A DNA stretch of 64,000 nucleotides from Muraenolepis orangiensis (lineage: Eukaryota > Chordata > Actinopteri > Gadiformes > Muraenolepididae): the NCBI GenBank assembly GCA_027704905.1, contig CM051013.1, positions 10,514,368 to 10,578,367 of the forward strand, in the 5' to 3' direction. This document shows, in pieces, positions 10,814 through 21,043 of the stretch. Under the pieces are notes generated by a model. The model made no database searches and had not been told where the DNA came from. It worked only from the letters and a program-made list of their open reading frames with translations. A program made the position numbers and the translations under genes. Each line of letters opens with the position of its first letter. Position 1 is the first letter of the stretch.

Positions 10814-11385
10814 TGTAGTGTATTTTTATACCCTTAGTATAATCTAAAACACTGTCTTTGGATCCTCTATACATTGCAGTAGGTGGCTACAGCATAATCT
10901 GCTGGTGGACCCCAAGGCCCACTAGGACATAGAGATGTGTTAAGCAGTTCCAGATGTGTAGGTGTTGGTGTGCCTTCAGGCCCTTGTAATGGTGCCTTTA
11001 GGCTGGTTTTCAACGGTATCCTACAGAATGTTGTGCAAGCCAAATACGACCCCCTTGGCGGTTTGAGCCATAAACGTGTGACGTGACGATGAAGACACCG
11101 AGGAAGACACCGGACCAACCAGAGTGCTGGTTGTACCTCTCAGACCAATAGTATTAAGTTGATGTTTGTTACTTTGACCACTAGGAGTAGTGGATGTTCT
11201 ATGATGCTATTGTCTATATAATGTTGGGTATAGGAGCGCGTCGCCAGGTCTGCGAATTGGCACGGCAGGCTCCATCTCGCTGCAGAAGATGCTTTCATTT
11301 GATGCTTTGTTCAATAAACACCTTGAACTTAGTATCCGGACCTCTGAGAAAGATTCTTATTCCACCGAGTAGAAATTATACTACA
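10814..11385 (+). repeat. 5' LTR of the endogenous retrovirus
   Basis: A 572-bp long terminal repeat starting TG and ending CA. It contains GTCTATATAATGTTGG (a TATA-like box, about 11212) and CAATAAACACCTTGAAC (a poly(A) signal, about 11311), in the order expected for U3-R-U5. A YPVCP-type frame on the minus strand is a chance opening. Confidence 0.95.
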
Positions 11386-11387
11386 TA

Positions 11388-11405
11388 TTGGCGTCACGAA
11401 CAGGA
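11388..11405 (+). promoter_or_regulatory. Probable primer-binding site
   Basis: Three bases after the 5' LTR the sequence TGGCGTCACGAACAGGAT starts with the TGG complementary to a tRNA CCA end. I cannot assign the tRNA with confidence. Confidence 0.6.
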
Positions 11406-11485
11406 TTTGGTTAAAACAATTGTTGACCAGCTGCTGTCGGTGAAGCGAGCGCACGTGGGCACCGGCAACTGATCAGGCCGGGGTT

Positions 11486-11496
11486 TGAGGTAAGCT
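11486..11496 (+). promoter_or_regulatory. Candidate splice donor in the retroviral leader
   Basis: TTGAG|GTAAGC, about 105 bp after the 5' LTR, is close to the consensus donor. Retroviruses commonly use a leader donor to make the env mRNA, so it could supply a transcript for the Ig-like frame at 17277. This is inferred from sequence only. Confidence 0.45.
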
Positions 11497-11635
11497 CTAA
11501 ACATCTTCCTCAAAGCGCTTAAGTGCGTCTGCTTATATTGACTATGATTAAGGCTATGGTTAACGGTTGACCAAATCGAAAAGGACCTTTGGGTCTATTG
11601 GATGGAATAGAATACTTTACATGTCCGCTAAATTT

Positions 11636-11748
11636 TTAAGTGGGAGTACCACTATAAACTGTAGTGTGGGAGTACCACTTAGAAACGTTAATGTGGGAGC
11701 ACCACTATAAACTAATAGTTTGTCGAGTGGGAGTACCACTATAAACAA
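11636..11748. repeat. GTGGGAGTACCAC leader repeats
   Basis: Four imperfect copies of GTGGGAGTACCACTATAAAC lie in the retroviral leader. Each unit contains the inverted pair GTGG/CCAC, so a series of small stem-loops is possible near the expected packaging region. Confidence 0.7.
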
Positions 11749-12339
11749 CCCCTTTCCTACTAAGCCCAATGGGTTTGTGTGATAACACTATATATAGGGG
11801 CCAGGTAGTTTGATATTTTTCCTTTGCTAAAATACAAATATACCTACTGCCCATAGGAAACGCGTAGTAGCTATTAACCACAATCTTATCAGATTGGTTA
11901 AAGTGAAGAGGTAGCGGGAAACCACTACTTGGGCTCAGGTAATCCGACTTCATATCAATGATGTGGATTCGAATGAGACAAACCTATCCTAGGACTTAAG
12001 ATAAGACACTAGGTTACGAGTACCTAAAACCAGGCTTTCACAGAAGAAACGCCGCTCACTTTAATCTAATGATGATTATGTAGCTTTGAAAACGTATTGA
12101 TTCAAAGTGGGAAAAGAATTTTCGCAAGGACGCTTGTTATTGTCGGGGATCCATAGGGATTATGGGGGGTATTTCTTATACAGAGTAACGGGCGAAGAAG
12201 TGGCAATAAAGTCCACTAGGAGTTGTGTTTTATGTAATGTAAATGTAAATGTAAATGTATTTGTCGGTTTAAACAAGGGGGTGTAAACTGGTGATTAAAT
12301 GTTATGTAAAATTGGCTTTGGAGGATACTAAAGAACACA

Positions 12340-12725
12340 TGGTATATGTTACACATGTGGTGGTTCTTTGTGATGCTGTAGGCCTTGGTAGCACACGTGG
12401 TAAATTGTGGGCCTTTGTGGACCTCGTGGTTGTTTCATGGACCATGTGGTGGTTCTTTGTGATATTGCAGGCCTTGTTAGCATACGTAGCCCTTTGTGGA
12501 CCTCGTGGTTATTTCATGGACCATGTGGTGGTTCTTTGTGATATTGCAGGCCTTGTTAGCATACGTAGCCCTTTGTGGACCTCGTGGTTATTTCATGGAC
12601 CATGGGGTGGTTCTTTGTGATATTGCAGGCCTTGTTAGCATACGTAGCCCTTTGTGGACCTCATGGTTATTTCATGGACCACGTGGTTCTTTGTGGTACT
12701 ACAGGCATTGGTGGCACACGTGGCC
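12340..12725. repeat. 79-bp tandem repeat in the retroviral leader
   Basis: The landmark ACCTCGTGG recurs at 12421, 12500 and 12579, and as ACCTCATGG at 12658, giving an exact 79-bp period with partial units on both sides. Units include TTTCATGGACCATGTGG and GATATTGCAGGCC. A plus-strand frame of 109 codons runs through, but the period is not a multiple of three, so coding use is unlikely. Confidence 0.92.
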
Positions 12726-13437
12726 TAGGACAAACGCAAGAGGCAAGAGTTTGAGTCGCCATGATCCCAATGTAAATCCAACCCGATGACGAGGTTGTTA
12801 GTATGCAAATGAGGAGAGAAGCATGGTCTCTCCTTTGTTCTGTTCTTTGTATGGAACATATGGGTTGTTTCCACGTGATGCGAGTAAATAACCTACTCTA
12901 CTAAACCAGAGGTAGAGCTCACCTTCTTGGTTTACCTTTCAGAAGTTTAATAACTTAAATCTAGTTTTCAGCGCGCTTTAGGCTGAATGTAGGCTATTAA
13001 TCCTTTTTCTTTTTTCAAGTGTGGCTCAGTTTTCTGGGCCACCTATAATCGTTTCCCTATAAACATTTCATGTTCTTGTAGGACTGTAGGATTGATATGG
13101 CTAATTAATTTCGGCTGGGTCATTCATACAGATTTCAATAAGAAAATAACTGTTTATATTTTATTTTAGTGAGATTCAAGGAAACAAGGCCAAAGCACCA
13201 ATTCCTTGGACAGCCAGTAGGGATCTGAGGTCAGAACCATACTCAGTTAAACCCCCTCTCTCCCCCTCCCCCTCTCTCACCCCCTTCTCTCCCTCTCTCT
13301 CGCACGCGCACACACGCACACACACAGGTTTGAGCTGAGCCTGATACACACATACCTATTGATATACTGAAACATATAAGAACAGTTGAGCTGGTATACA
13401 GCAATAAAGGGGTTGCAATCCCTAGTATATTAAGTTG

Positions 13438-14165
13438 ATTCGTTGATGATTTTTGTTTTATTTGATAATTCATTCATTGATTAATTTGAGTTGTTGATTA
13501 CTGGAAGTTGTTTTATTTGATTCATTCATTCATTGATTCATTTGATTTGTTGATTGATGTTGTTTTATTTCATTCATTCATTCATTGATTAATTTGATTT
13601 GTTGATTGATTTTGTTTTATTTGACTCATTCATTCATTCATTTGATTTGTTGATTGATGTTGTTTTATTTGATTCATTCATTCATTGATTCATTTGATTT
13701 GTTGATTGATGTTGTTTTATTTCATTCATTCATTCATTGATTAATTTGATTTGTTGATTGATTTTGTTTTATTTGATTCATTCATTCATTCATTCATTTG
13801 ATTCGTTGATTGATTTTGTTTTATTTGATTCATTCATTCATTGATTCATTTGATTTGTTGATTGATGTTGTTTTATTTCATTCATTCATTCATTGATTAA
13901 TTTGATTTGTTGATTGATTTTGTTTTATTTGATTCATTCATTCATTCATTTGATTCGTTGATTGATTTTGTTTTATTTGATTCATTCATTCATTCATTCA
14001 TTTGATTCGTTGATTGTTTTTGTTTTATTTGATTCATCCATTCATTCATTCATTTGATTCGTTGATTGTTTTTGTTTTATTTGATCCATTCATTCATTCA
14101 TTTGATTCGTTGATTGTTTTTGTTTTATTTGATTCATACATTCATTGATTTGATTCATTTGATTT
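13438..14165. repeat. TTCATTCATTGATT minisatellite before gag
   Basis: About 730 bp of imperfect repeats built from (ATTC)n, TGATTCATTTGATTTGTTGATTG and TTTTGTTTTATTTGA, with a unit of roughly 50-65 bp. It ends some 30 bp before the gag start. The tract is the main reason the leader is about 2.8 kb long, far longer than usual retroviral leaders. Confidence 0.9.
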
Positions 14166-14195
14166 GTTTTGTTTGGTGTATTGTTTTGCTTTTCA

Positions 14196-15902
14196 ATGTC
14201 TCCGGTGACTCCACCACCATACGAGGGAAAAGACACGCTCACTAGTCTGTATCCACAAATGCCAATCCTAAACTCTGACCAACTTCAACCAGATCGTAAA
14301 AGTAAGAAACAGAGGTCATCATCCCCAAACCAGAGAACCGTCAACCTTGCAACAACATCATCGAGGAAGACGAGGAAAAAACATGGAGAGAAGGAAAGGT
14401 CAACAGGCCATGGACAGAGCTCTAGTGACGAAGACCAGTGCGCTGGAGGGTATGACCTACAGATCAGAAAGTTGATGGCGAAAGCTGAAAGAGAAGGGAG
14501 AAAAGTCAGCTGCAAAGATGAGACTGAAAGCGATTCAAGTAGCAGTGAAGAAGACAGTGGAGAGGATACCGACGGACCAGAAGCTGGAGGTTCTTCTACA
14601 GTCTCACCCAGGGAAGGAATGATAGACGAGATGGACGAAGAAGTTACCAGAATTACCAAAGAATTGAGATCTATCGGTGCATCAAAGGGAAAATTAGGAG
14701 CTGAAATAAGTTTGGCCAAAAGACAGCTGCGCTCCTTAGTGAAAAGGACGAAGGGCCTTTGCCGACAGGAGGAAGGGATTAAGGAAAAACTCTTTAACAT
14801 CCAAGAAGAACAGCGAGGGGAACGAAAGAAGTCAAAGCGCAGAATACCGAAAAACTGCCCAGTGTTGGTTCAAGGGCAGAATTTGGAATACAAACCATGG
14901 GCAAATACAGACATGTCTCAAATAATGGAAAAATTGCCCGTAATCCAGGAGGGAGGACACCCATGGACTTCAAAAATGGATGAGGCCCTTATAGGGACAC
15001 AGCTTGGCATGGGAGACATCAAAAAACTTTTGGCAACTCTGATGGGTGTGTCTACAATGGAAGAAATCCTGGTGTCAGTTGGGCTCCAAAGATTTGTCAA
15101 CACAGCAGTATACGACCCAGAGCTCTTTGCGGCAAACAGAGGACGCGTGTGGAAAGCTTTGAGAGATGCAGATCCTACCAATGTTCATCCAGACAATATT
15201 GACATTGAACCAATGAGAGAAGCTGAGAACCCTAGAGCCTATGTGAACCGCGCACATCAACGGTGGAGAGATATCACAGGGAAAGATGCGGACATAAACT
15301 TCCTGGAGCAATCTATTATGAGAGAAAAGATCCAGCAGGGACTGCCCTTGTCAGTCAGAAGCAAACTGGCAGAAGTAGTGGGACTGAGAAACATGACCAA
15401 GAATGTCTACATGGACCACATAGCACATCAGGTGGAACTGTATCGCAAAAAGGAACATACTCGGAAGGAACAAGATCAGGAGACAATCAGGAAAGTAAAC
15501 CAAAAGCAATTCATGAAAGAGGCTGCAGTTTTGCAGAATCCACCTCAACCGCAAAAAATACAGCCACCCCCAAGACAGGCTGCTCCTCTGCCCCCTCACC
15601 TACAGCCCAACTCTGGACAACAACAAGATGGGGGGCAAGGAGGAAGAGGAAACATTAGACAACAAGGGTACAATCCAGAGATCCAGCCAGATGTGAAATG
15701 TTTTCTATGTGGACAGGTTGGGCACCATTTTTGCAACTGCCCCTACAAAGACAGGATAGATGGAGAAAGAAATAAAAGAGGGTACAGAAAGCGGCCAACC
15801 CAAGAACCGCAGTGGCAGCAACAGCCAACCCAAGAACTGTGGTGGCAGCAAAAGCCACCCCAGGGACCGGTAAACCCATATAGGGGCCCGGAAGGGTTAT
15901 AG
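14196..15902 (+). CDS. gag: Retroviral Gag polyprotein
   Basis: An intact gag frame. I choose the ATG at 14196 (MSPVTPPPYEG) over the upstream in-frame ATG at 14169 because it puts a PPPY late-budding motif near the N-terminus; the product is then 568 residues. Next come a basic, Ser-rich and acidic region, a helical capsid-like region with ENPRAYVNRAHQRW (resembling the gammaretroviral capsid motif), and one zinc knuckle C-x2-C-x4-H-x4-C (CFLCGQVGHHFCNC, about 15699-15740). A Gln/Pro-rich tail with repeated QPTQE-type units ends the protein. It stops at TAG followed by GGG, and the same frame stays open for about 43 more codons. Readthrough into pol is possible but unproven. Confidence 0.88.
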   Translation: MSPVTPPPYEGKDTLTSLYPQMPILNSDQLQPDRKSKKQRSSSPNQRTVNLATTSSRKTRKKHGEKERSTGHGQSSSDEDQCAGGYDLQIRKLMAKAEREGRKVSCKDETESDSSSSEEDSGEDTDGPEAGGSSTVSPREGMIDEMDEEVTRITKELRSIGASKGKLGAEISLAKRQLRSLVKRTKGLCRQEEGIKEKLFNIQEEQRGERKKSKRRIPKNCPVLVQGQNLEYKPWANTDMSQIMEKLPVIQEGGHPWTSKMDEALIGTQLGMGDIKKLLATLMGVSTMEEILVSVGLQRFVNTAVYDPELFAANRGRVWKALRDADPTNVHPDNIDIEPMREAENPRAYVNRAHQRWRDITGKDADINFLEQSIMREKIQQGLPLSVRSKLAEVVGLRNMTKNVYMDHIAHQVELYRKKEHTRKEQDQETIRKVNQKQFMKEAAVLQNPPQPQKIQPPPRQAAPLPPHLQPNSGQQQDGGQGGRGNIRQQGYNPEIQPDVKCFLCGQVGHHFCNCPYKDRIDGERNKRGYRKRPTQEPQWQQQPTQELWWQQKPPQGPVNPYRGPEGL

Positions 15903-16594
15903 GGGTGCCCAGAGAATCCGAAAGGGGGGTGTCAGCTGGTGGTGTATAGGCCGGAAAAGGAATCTACCATCTGTGTGAAGGTTAACAATCGTCGCACGTC
16001 ACACACCTCCCTATGTCTGGAGAACATATAAGGACAGTCGGATTTGAGGGAATAAAACAGCTGATACCCACCACAAAACCGGTGGAACTTCGATACAAGA
16101 ATCAAAGAGCTATTTTACCTATTATTGTGTCAAAAAACACCCCTATTGGACTTCTTGGAAGAGATACACTATATAAATTGAACTGTACAGTGAAATGCAC
16201 ACCTGACGGCTGTCAGGTAGAAGTACCTTCTGAATATCATCAGTTATCCATGATGGTAGAAGAAGACGCTGCTATGGTATATTGGCTAGGGGACCTTAGC
16301 CAAGACCTCTTGGAACCAGCAAAGCTGTGGGAGAAGTTCATTTCTGCAAACATCCCCGGTGCTAAACCACCTGAATATCCATCACACTGTACGCTTCAGT
16401 ACTCGAAGGATGCCACCAAATCTGACCCAGACGATTGGCTAAAACACCAACCTGAACATACTCAAATCAGTTCCGGCTGCATCATTTTGGGACCACAAGG
16501 AGCGGCTATGAAGATAAACAGAGATGATTATCTGAACCAAGAGCATAAAATTGAAGGTGCTACACTGGCTTGCCAGGGGAGCCAGCCCATGTAG
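15903..16594 (+). pseudogene. Retroviral protease remnant
   Basis: The frame 16013-16594 has the C-terminal half of a retroviral aspartic protease, including IGLLGRDTLYKL, matching the conserved LLGRD helix. The active-site Asp-Thr/Ser-Gly is not visible. The segment before it is in a different frame and seems to have lost the piece that would hold the active site. After the protease the reading goes straight to an unrelated tail and then the integrase end, so RT, RNase H and the integrase core are deleted. Confidence 0.75.
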
Positions 16595-16599
16595 CAAGG

Positions 16600-17299
16600 G
16601 GGGAAGTGAGAAGGAAGATCACAAATGAATATGGATTTCGGGCTCCATATTTGTTGGAAAGAATTGACCATGTCATAGGAAGATGCATGGTTTGTTTGAG
16701 AAACATATCTGTTTATGTCACCCAGAAACAGACACAGGAGGAGAAGGAGGACTTGAAGGAGCGAAAAGACGCCATTCAACCAGGCGACAAAGTGTTTGTC
16801 AAGATCTACCGGAGGAAGTGGCATGACGCCCGACGAGAGGGACCATTCAAAGTCATCCGCACCACAGGAACTGCAATTCAGATCAAGGGATCTCCGACTT
16901 GGTACCACCTACATCACTGCATTAAGGCACCAACAGACCGAGGAGGAGGAGGTACCAAAAGTAGAAGAAAAGGAGGCACCACCTCAAAACAGAGGTACTG
17001 CTCCCGACTCGGATGATGACATTGAGAATATGGATGATCATATATCTCCTTTTCCAAGTGATGCCGAGTGCCAGTTCCCAGAAGATGCACAGCACGGAGG
17101 GTTCAATGCACTTGATTTACGGGATGTTCCAGAACAACCAGAGCCAAACCCAAGAGGCCGGGAGGCCTCCCCCACTGACTCCAGAGAACCAAAGAAATGC
17201 CCTGATCCAGTCCAGCCAAAACGCTCAAGGCCAGTAAGAACCTCGGTCAAACCTATTCGACTCAAAGACTACGATATTGGAGATGTCAACACGGCATAA
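16600..17299 (+). pseudogene. Integrase C-terminal domain and pol tail
   Basis: The frame at 16570-17016 contains PGDKVFVKIYRRKW followed by REGPFKVI and GSPTWYHLHHC, the GPY/F-type C-terminal domain of a gamma-like retroviral integrase. A frameshift near 16930 moves the reading into the frame ending at 17299, which is acidic and Pro-rich and closes with KPIRLKDYDIGDVNTA. The catalytic core and zinc-binding domain are missing. It overlaps the beginning of the env-position frame by about 20 bp, as pol and env often do. Confidence 0.78.
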
Positions 17300-18007
17300 G
17301 TCTCTGAGGAGAAATCGACGAGCAAGACAAGGAAATGAAGTCACAGGAATGAAAGGGAGCTCAGTCATACTCCCATGTAACATTGGACTCTATAAAGCAG
17401 ACGCTGTATGGACAAAACAAAACAGGAAACTCAGCGAATTCCACTCAAATTCCACACATGAAACAGGATGAAACAATTTTGGAATTGTTCACTCCTCATC
17501 AAAGATGTCAAACAGGAAGATGAAGGACAATATGAATGCAGAGATCCGAATTTTCCTTTGTTTAACTATAAGAATACAACCCTAACAGTACAAGAGAACA
17601 GTGGAAATCTAACACAACCATTAGCAACTTCAATGAAACCAGAAACTCGTATGACTCTAAGTCCACGCAGTACTTTGAAACCAGCTCCCTCAAACTCAAG
17701 TACAATCTCTGTCTCTACCACCATCAACACACTCAGACCGGATTATCTGAACACAGAAGCCTCCACTGCGAGTATAGCCTTGACTATCGTAACCAGAATC
17801 CCACAAGATCCAGAAGAGCTCCAATAGAAGCAACCAGGCTTTGGAGTTGGTCTAATTGTTGTGATACTGATAATCAGTTGTGCTATTCCTATCATACGAG
17901 GAATGATATCAAGGGGTATTGGTAGAGCGATGAATATACAGGCAGTTCAGATGGCTATCATGCGAGATGAAGGCCGATGTGTGTGTTCAATTTCTGAAGA
18001 TCGGTAA
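17277..18007 (+). pseudogene. Env-position frame: Ig-like domain, stalk and membrane anchor
   Basis: Two frames joined by an ATGA stop/start overlap at 17468-17471. The first (17277-17471) has a basic RRNRRARQ stretch, then GSSVILPC (Cys at 17376) and AVWTKQ. The second (from 17468) has LLIKDVKQEDEGQYEC with Cys at 17537. The paired cysteines, the Trp and the D-x-G-x-Y-x-C signature are those of an immunoglobulin V/I-type domain, not of a usual envelope surface subunit. A Ser/Thr/Pro-rich stalk follows. After an in-frame TAG (17825), the same frame continues with a hydrophobic anchor (FGVGLIVVILIISCAIPII, about 17838-17900) and a short tail ending at 18005-18007. No signal peptide is visible. 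With one frameshift and one stop it is probably inactive as it stands. Confidence 0.65.
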
Positions 18008-19845
18008 GCAGTACTTAAACATCAGAGTGTGTGAAGAGGTTGTAGATGTTTGAAGGGATGCGCCTAGGACAAGGACAATTATTCAAAATACTGTGAAAGA
18101 CAATAAATTATGGACAGACCTAAGTTGGCAAATACTCATCCATTCATATTTCAACTGAATTTTAATTTTTATCTTTTTGTTGTATTTGTTTTGAATTATG
18201 TTTCTGGATGCTTGGTCAAACTGCAGACTGACTGAGTTGTCCTTTGGAACCCTGGTGACCACAAGATGAAGCTGATCTTGTGTTTCATTGGTTTTTTAAT
18301 TTTTAATTTTTTGTTTTATCAATGTTGTTTTGCAGATTGACACTGGGGTTAGTCACTCTGCAAGGGGGGAGATGAAGGTTTTCATTGATAAACATTTTCA
18401 TTGATAAACATTTTCATTGATAAACATCTCTAAATACATAATATGTTGTAGAGAACTACACAGTGATGGGTTACTTTCAAGTATAACCTATTCAAGCATG
18501 TTTACATTTATGTCATACAATAATCAAATACAATGTATTTTTTGGTCTATTATTCAGAGTCAACAGGACTAGTGGAAAGGGCTAATGGAACAATTACATT
18601 GAATTTAAATAATATGAAGAGGCTTAACTAACATGTTTGTCCCTTATAGGATACTTGGACACAGTGAGGAACCAAAGCAGCTAGAAGATGCTAGCTACAT
18701 GTATAAAATGCCTCACATCTGTCTATGAGTGTCTGTTTGAACAGGAGCAGGCAGCCGATCCAACCTCAGACAAACCATCACCCCAGGCTGAGGACCAACA
18801 TGGGTCCAGTCAAATGTGAAGCGATCATACCAGATCCAAGTCACATCATCTGCCATCCTGATAGATGTGGACCTTGGATACGTCTCAGCGGTTGCAGTCC
18901 AACACAACCTACATATGGATTCCATTGCATAACATCACACATGCAGATAACAGGGTTTTTTTCTTCTACAGCTACATTAAGACGATTTGCTAGGACCATA
19001 ACATACCTAATTTAGGGAATCATGGGCCCCCTAGGACCATAAAATACCTGATTTAGGGACCACTAATCATACAATATATTTGATCAGGATGACAATGTGA
19101 AAGTTGAGATACCTTAGAATTGGTATTACAGGTATGGTGGTCAATCATCCATTGATTTGATTAACTAAGATTTCATTTTTCAATATGTTTTTGATATAAT
19201 GCAATCATACTATACATATATATATATATATATATACAAGTGTGGTTTAATGGTTATGAAGCCTATTCGTATCAGATTAACAGATTGTGTGTTTGTTTTG
19301 ATTGTGTTTAATGTTTTGTGCTTAATTCCCCCCAAGGAATGGTAAATCATAAATGAAGACCTTAAGGAATGTAATTTTGCATAAGAAAACATGGACATTG
19401 TTGTTTTTTTCTGAAAAACAGAGTTTTCATTCTGTGCTCCATATATACATATTTACCAGAGAGTATATTTACTGAGTATATTTACGACTACAGAGAGTAA
19501 TAATACTACATTATGCAATATTCACAGAAAGGGGTTTAATCAGAGTTGCAATGCTTGAACTAACGCATGCATGAACCTTGTGAACAATTAATTTTACAGG
19601 AAGTCCTGAAGGAGAACAGTGACTGTGGTTTTTCTTTGATGTTACAACACTGTATGCAGTACAATCGCATATGGTTTTTCAAATTGTCAGTTGAATTGTG
19701 CTATGATTCTTTATGTGAACAATATGTTAATTGCACTGTTAATTGTGAAACAGAATGATGATGCAATTGAAGGTATATGATGTTTTTTTATTTGTGTAAA
19801 CATTTTTGTGTTGGGACTTCTTTATAGAGTCCCAAAGGGGGGATA
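18008..19845 (+). other. Retroviral 3' non-coding region and polypurine tract
   Basis: About 1.8 kb between the env-position frame and the 3' LTR with no recognisable gene. It holds three ATTTTCATTGATAAACA repeats (18380-18425), a (TA)n run near 19220, and a second purine run AAGGGGGGAGATGAAGG at about 18363. The polypurine tract AAAGGGGGGATA at 19834-19845 immediately precedes the 3' LTR. Short frames such as 18725-19015 show no family features. Confidence 0.7.
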
Positions 19846-20417
19846 TGTAGTGTATTTTTATACCCTTAGTATAATCTAAAACACTGTCTTTGGATCCTCT
19901 ATACATTGCAGTAGGTGGCTACAGCATAATCTGCTGGTGGACCCCAAGGCCCACTAGGACATAGAGATGTGTTAAGCAGTTCCAGATGTGTAGGTGTTGG
20001 TGTGCCTTCAGGCCCTTGTAATGGTGCCTTTAGGCTGGTTTTCAACGGTATCCTACAGAATGTTGTGCAAGCCAAATACGACCCCCTTGGGGGTTTGAGC
20101 CATAAACGTGTGACGTGACGATGAAGACACCGAGGAAGACACCGGACCAACCAGAGTGCTGGTTGTACCTCTCAGACCAATAGTATTAAGTTGATGTTTG
20201 TTACTTTGACCACTAGGAGTAGTGGATGTTCTATGATGCTATTGTCTATATAATGTTGGGTATAGGAGCGCGTCGCCAGGTCTGCGAATTGGCACGGCAG
20301 GCTCCATCTCGCTGCAGAAGATGCTTTCATTTGATGCTTTGTTCAATAAACACCTTGAACTTAGTATCCGGACCTCTGAGAAAGATTCTTATTCCACCGA
20401 GTAGAAATTATACTACA
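19846..20417 (+). repeat. 3' LTR of the endogenous retrovirus
   Basis: A 572-bp repeat of 10814-11385 with one difference that I can see. It has the same TATA-like box and AATAAA. It ends 626 bp before the ATG of the intact receptor gene C2 in the same orientation, so LTR-driven expression of C2 is possible. Confidence 0.95.
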
Positions 20418-21043
20418 TACACTCCTTAAGTACTGCAACATTTTTCTGTATCTTCATAGATGTGTACATATATTCATACGCACATGTACAGAATACGTTT
20501 TTGTTTGGAATTGGGCTCCTTAAACAGACATTGAACTGATGTTTTATTTACTTTGGGACTGATGAAGAAACATTTCTATCGCCAATCCATTTTTCTTTTT
20601 CAGTTTCAGTCCTTTAAACTGCAGTTTCTGCCCTGAACTTTTGTCTTGCTGCCAATCTCACTTGGCATTTTTTAAATTGTAATCATTGTTACAAAACATT
20701 GTACAACATCACACACTAAACACATTGTATATGAAACTATATTTTTAAATCCTCTAAACTTTGTATTAACTTTAACATTTCATTTTAGTATAAACCTTTG
20801 GCAAGAAATTGTACTTCAGCAATGTCTGAATGTATGTATTAGTCCTTTTATGGAGATGTGTGAACCTCACTGTTATACAGTAACTTCCTCAAGTAGGAAG
20901 TTGCACTTGGTTAAAATACTTCCTGTTTTGTCAAGTGGATGTTAACACTTTGACACACTGGCATACAAAACACACAGGAAGACCAACCAAACATCAGGGT
21001 AGGACATTGAGCTAAACTCTGTGGAATCAGTTTTGACCAGAAT
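20418..21043 (+). promoter_or_regulatory. Upstream module of CTLD copy C2, right part
   Basis: Continuation of the CTLD upstream module after the retrovirus. It contains ACTTCCTGT at 20918-20926. The GTCAAAGTG half of the inverted repeat has lost an A here (GTCAAGTG), while CACTTTGACAC is kept. The 5' limit of transcription is unknown. Confidence 0.45.

Larger units (their letters stand above)
10814..20417 (+). mobile_element. Endogenous retrovirus, internally deleted, with Ig-like env region
   Basis: A 9.6-kb provirus. Two 572-bp LTRs (TGTAGTG...ACTACA) enclose a long leader, a gag gene, a protease remnant, the C-terminal end of an integrase and an env-position reading frame. Uninterrupted paralogs confirm the insertion point and a TACA target duplication. 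The LTRs differ at one position that I can see (C versus G in CTTGGSGGTTTG), so the insertion is young. Reverse transcriptase, RNase H and the integrase core are absent, so the copy would need help to move. Gag and integrase features look gamma/epsilon-retrovirus-like. The env position carries an Ig-like domain (see 17277-18007). Confidence 0.9.

Noticed and set aside
12291..12789. Frames of about 100 codons in the retroviral leader
   Set aside because: They run through a 79-bp tandem repeat whose period is not divisible by three, so the open frame is incidental.
13438..14165. Possible CRISPR-like array
   Set aside because: Repeats are AT-rich, imperfect and contiguous without unique spacers. 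This is a minisatellite in a vertebrate genome.
16528..16908. 126-codon minus-strand frame in the pol remnant
   Set aside because: Antisense to the integrase C-terminal domain, which has clear conserved motifs on the plus strand.
18725..19015. 96-codon frame in the retroviral 3' region
   Set aside because: No signal peptide, membrane segment or known motif; codon content looks random. Kept only as non-coding 3' region.
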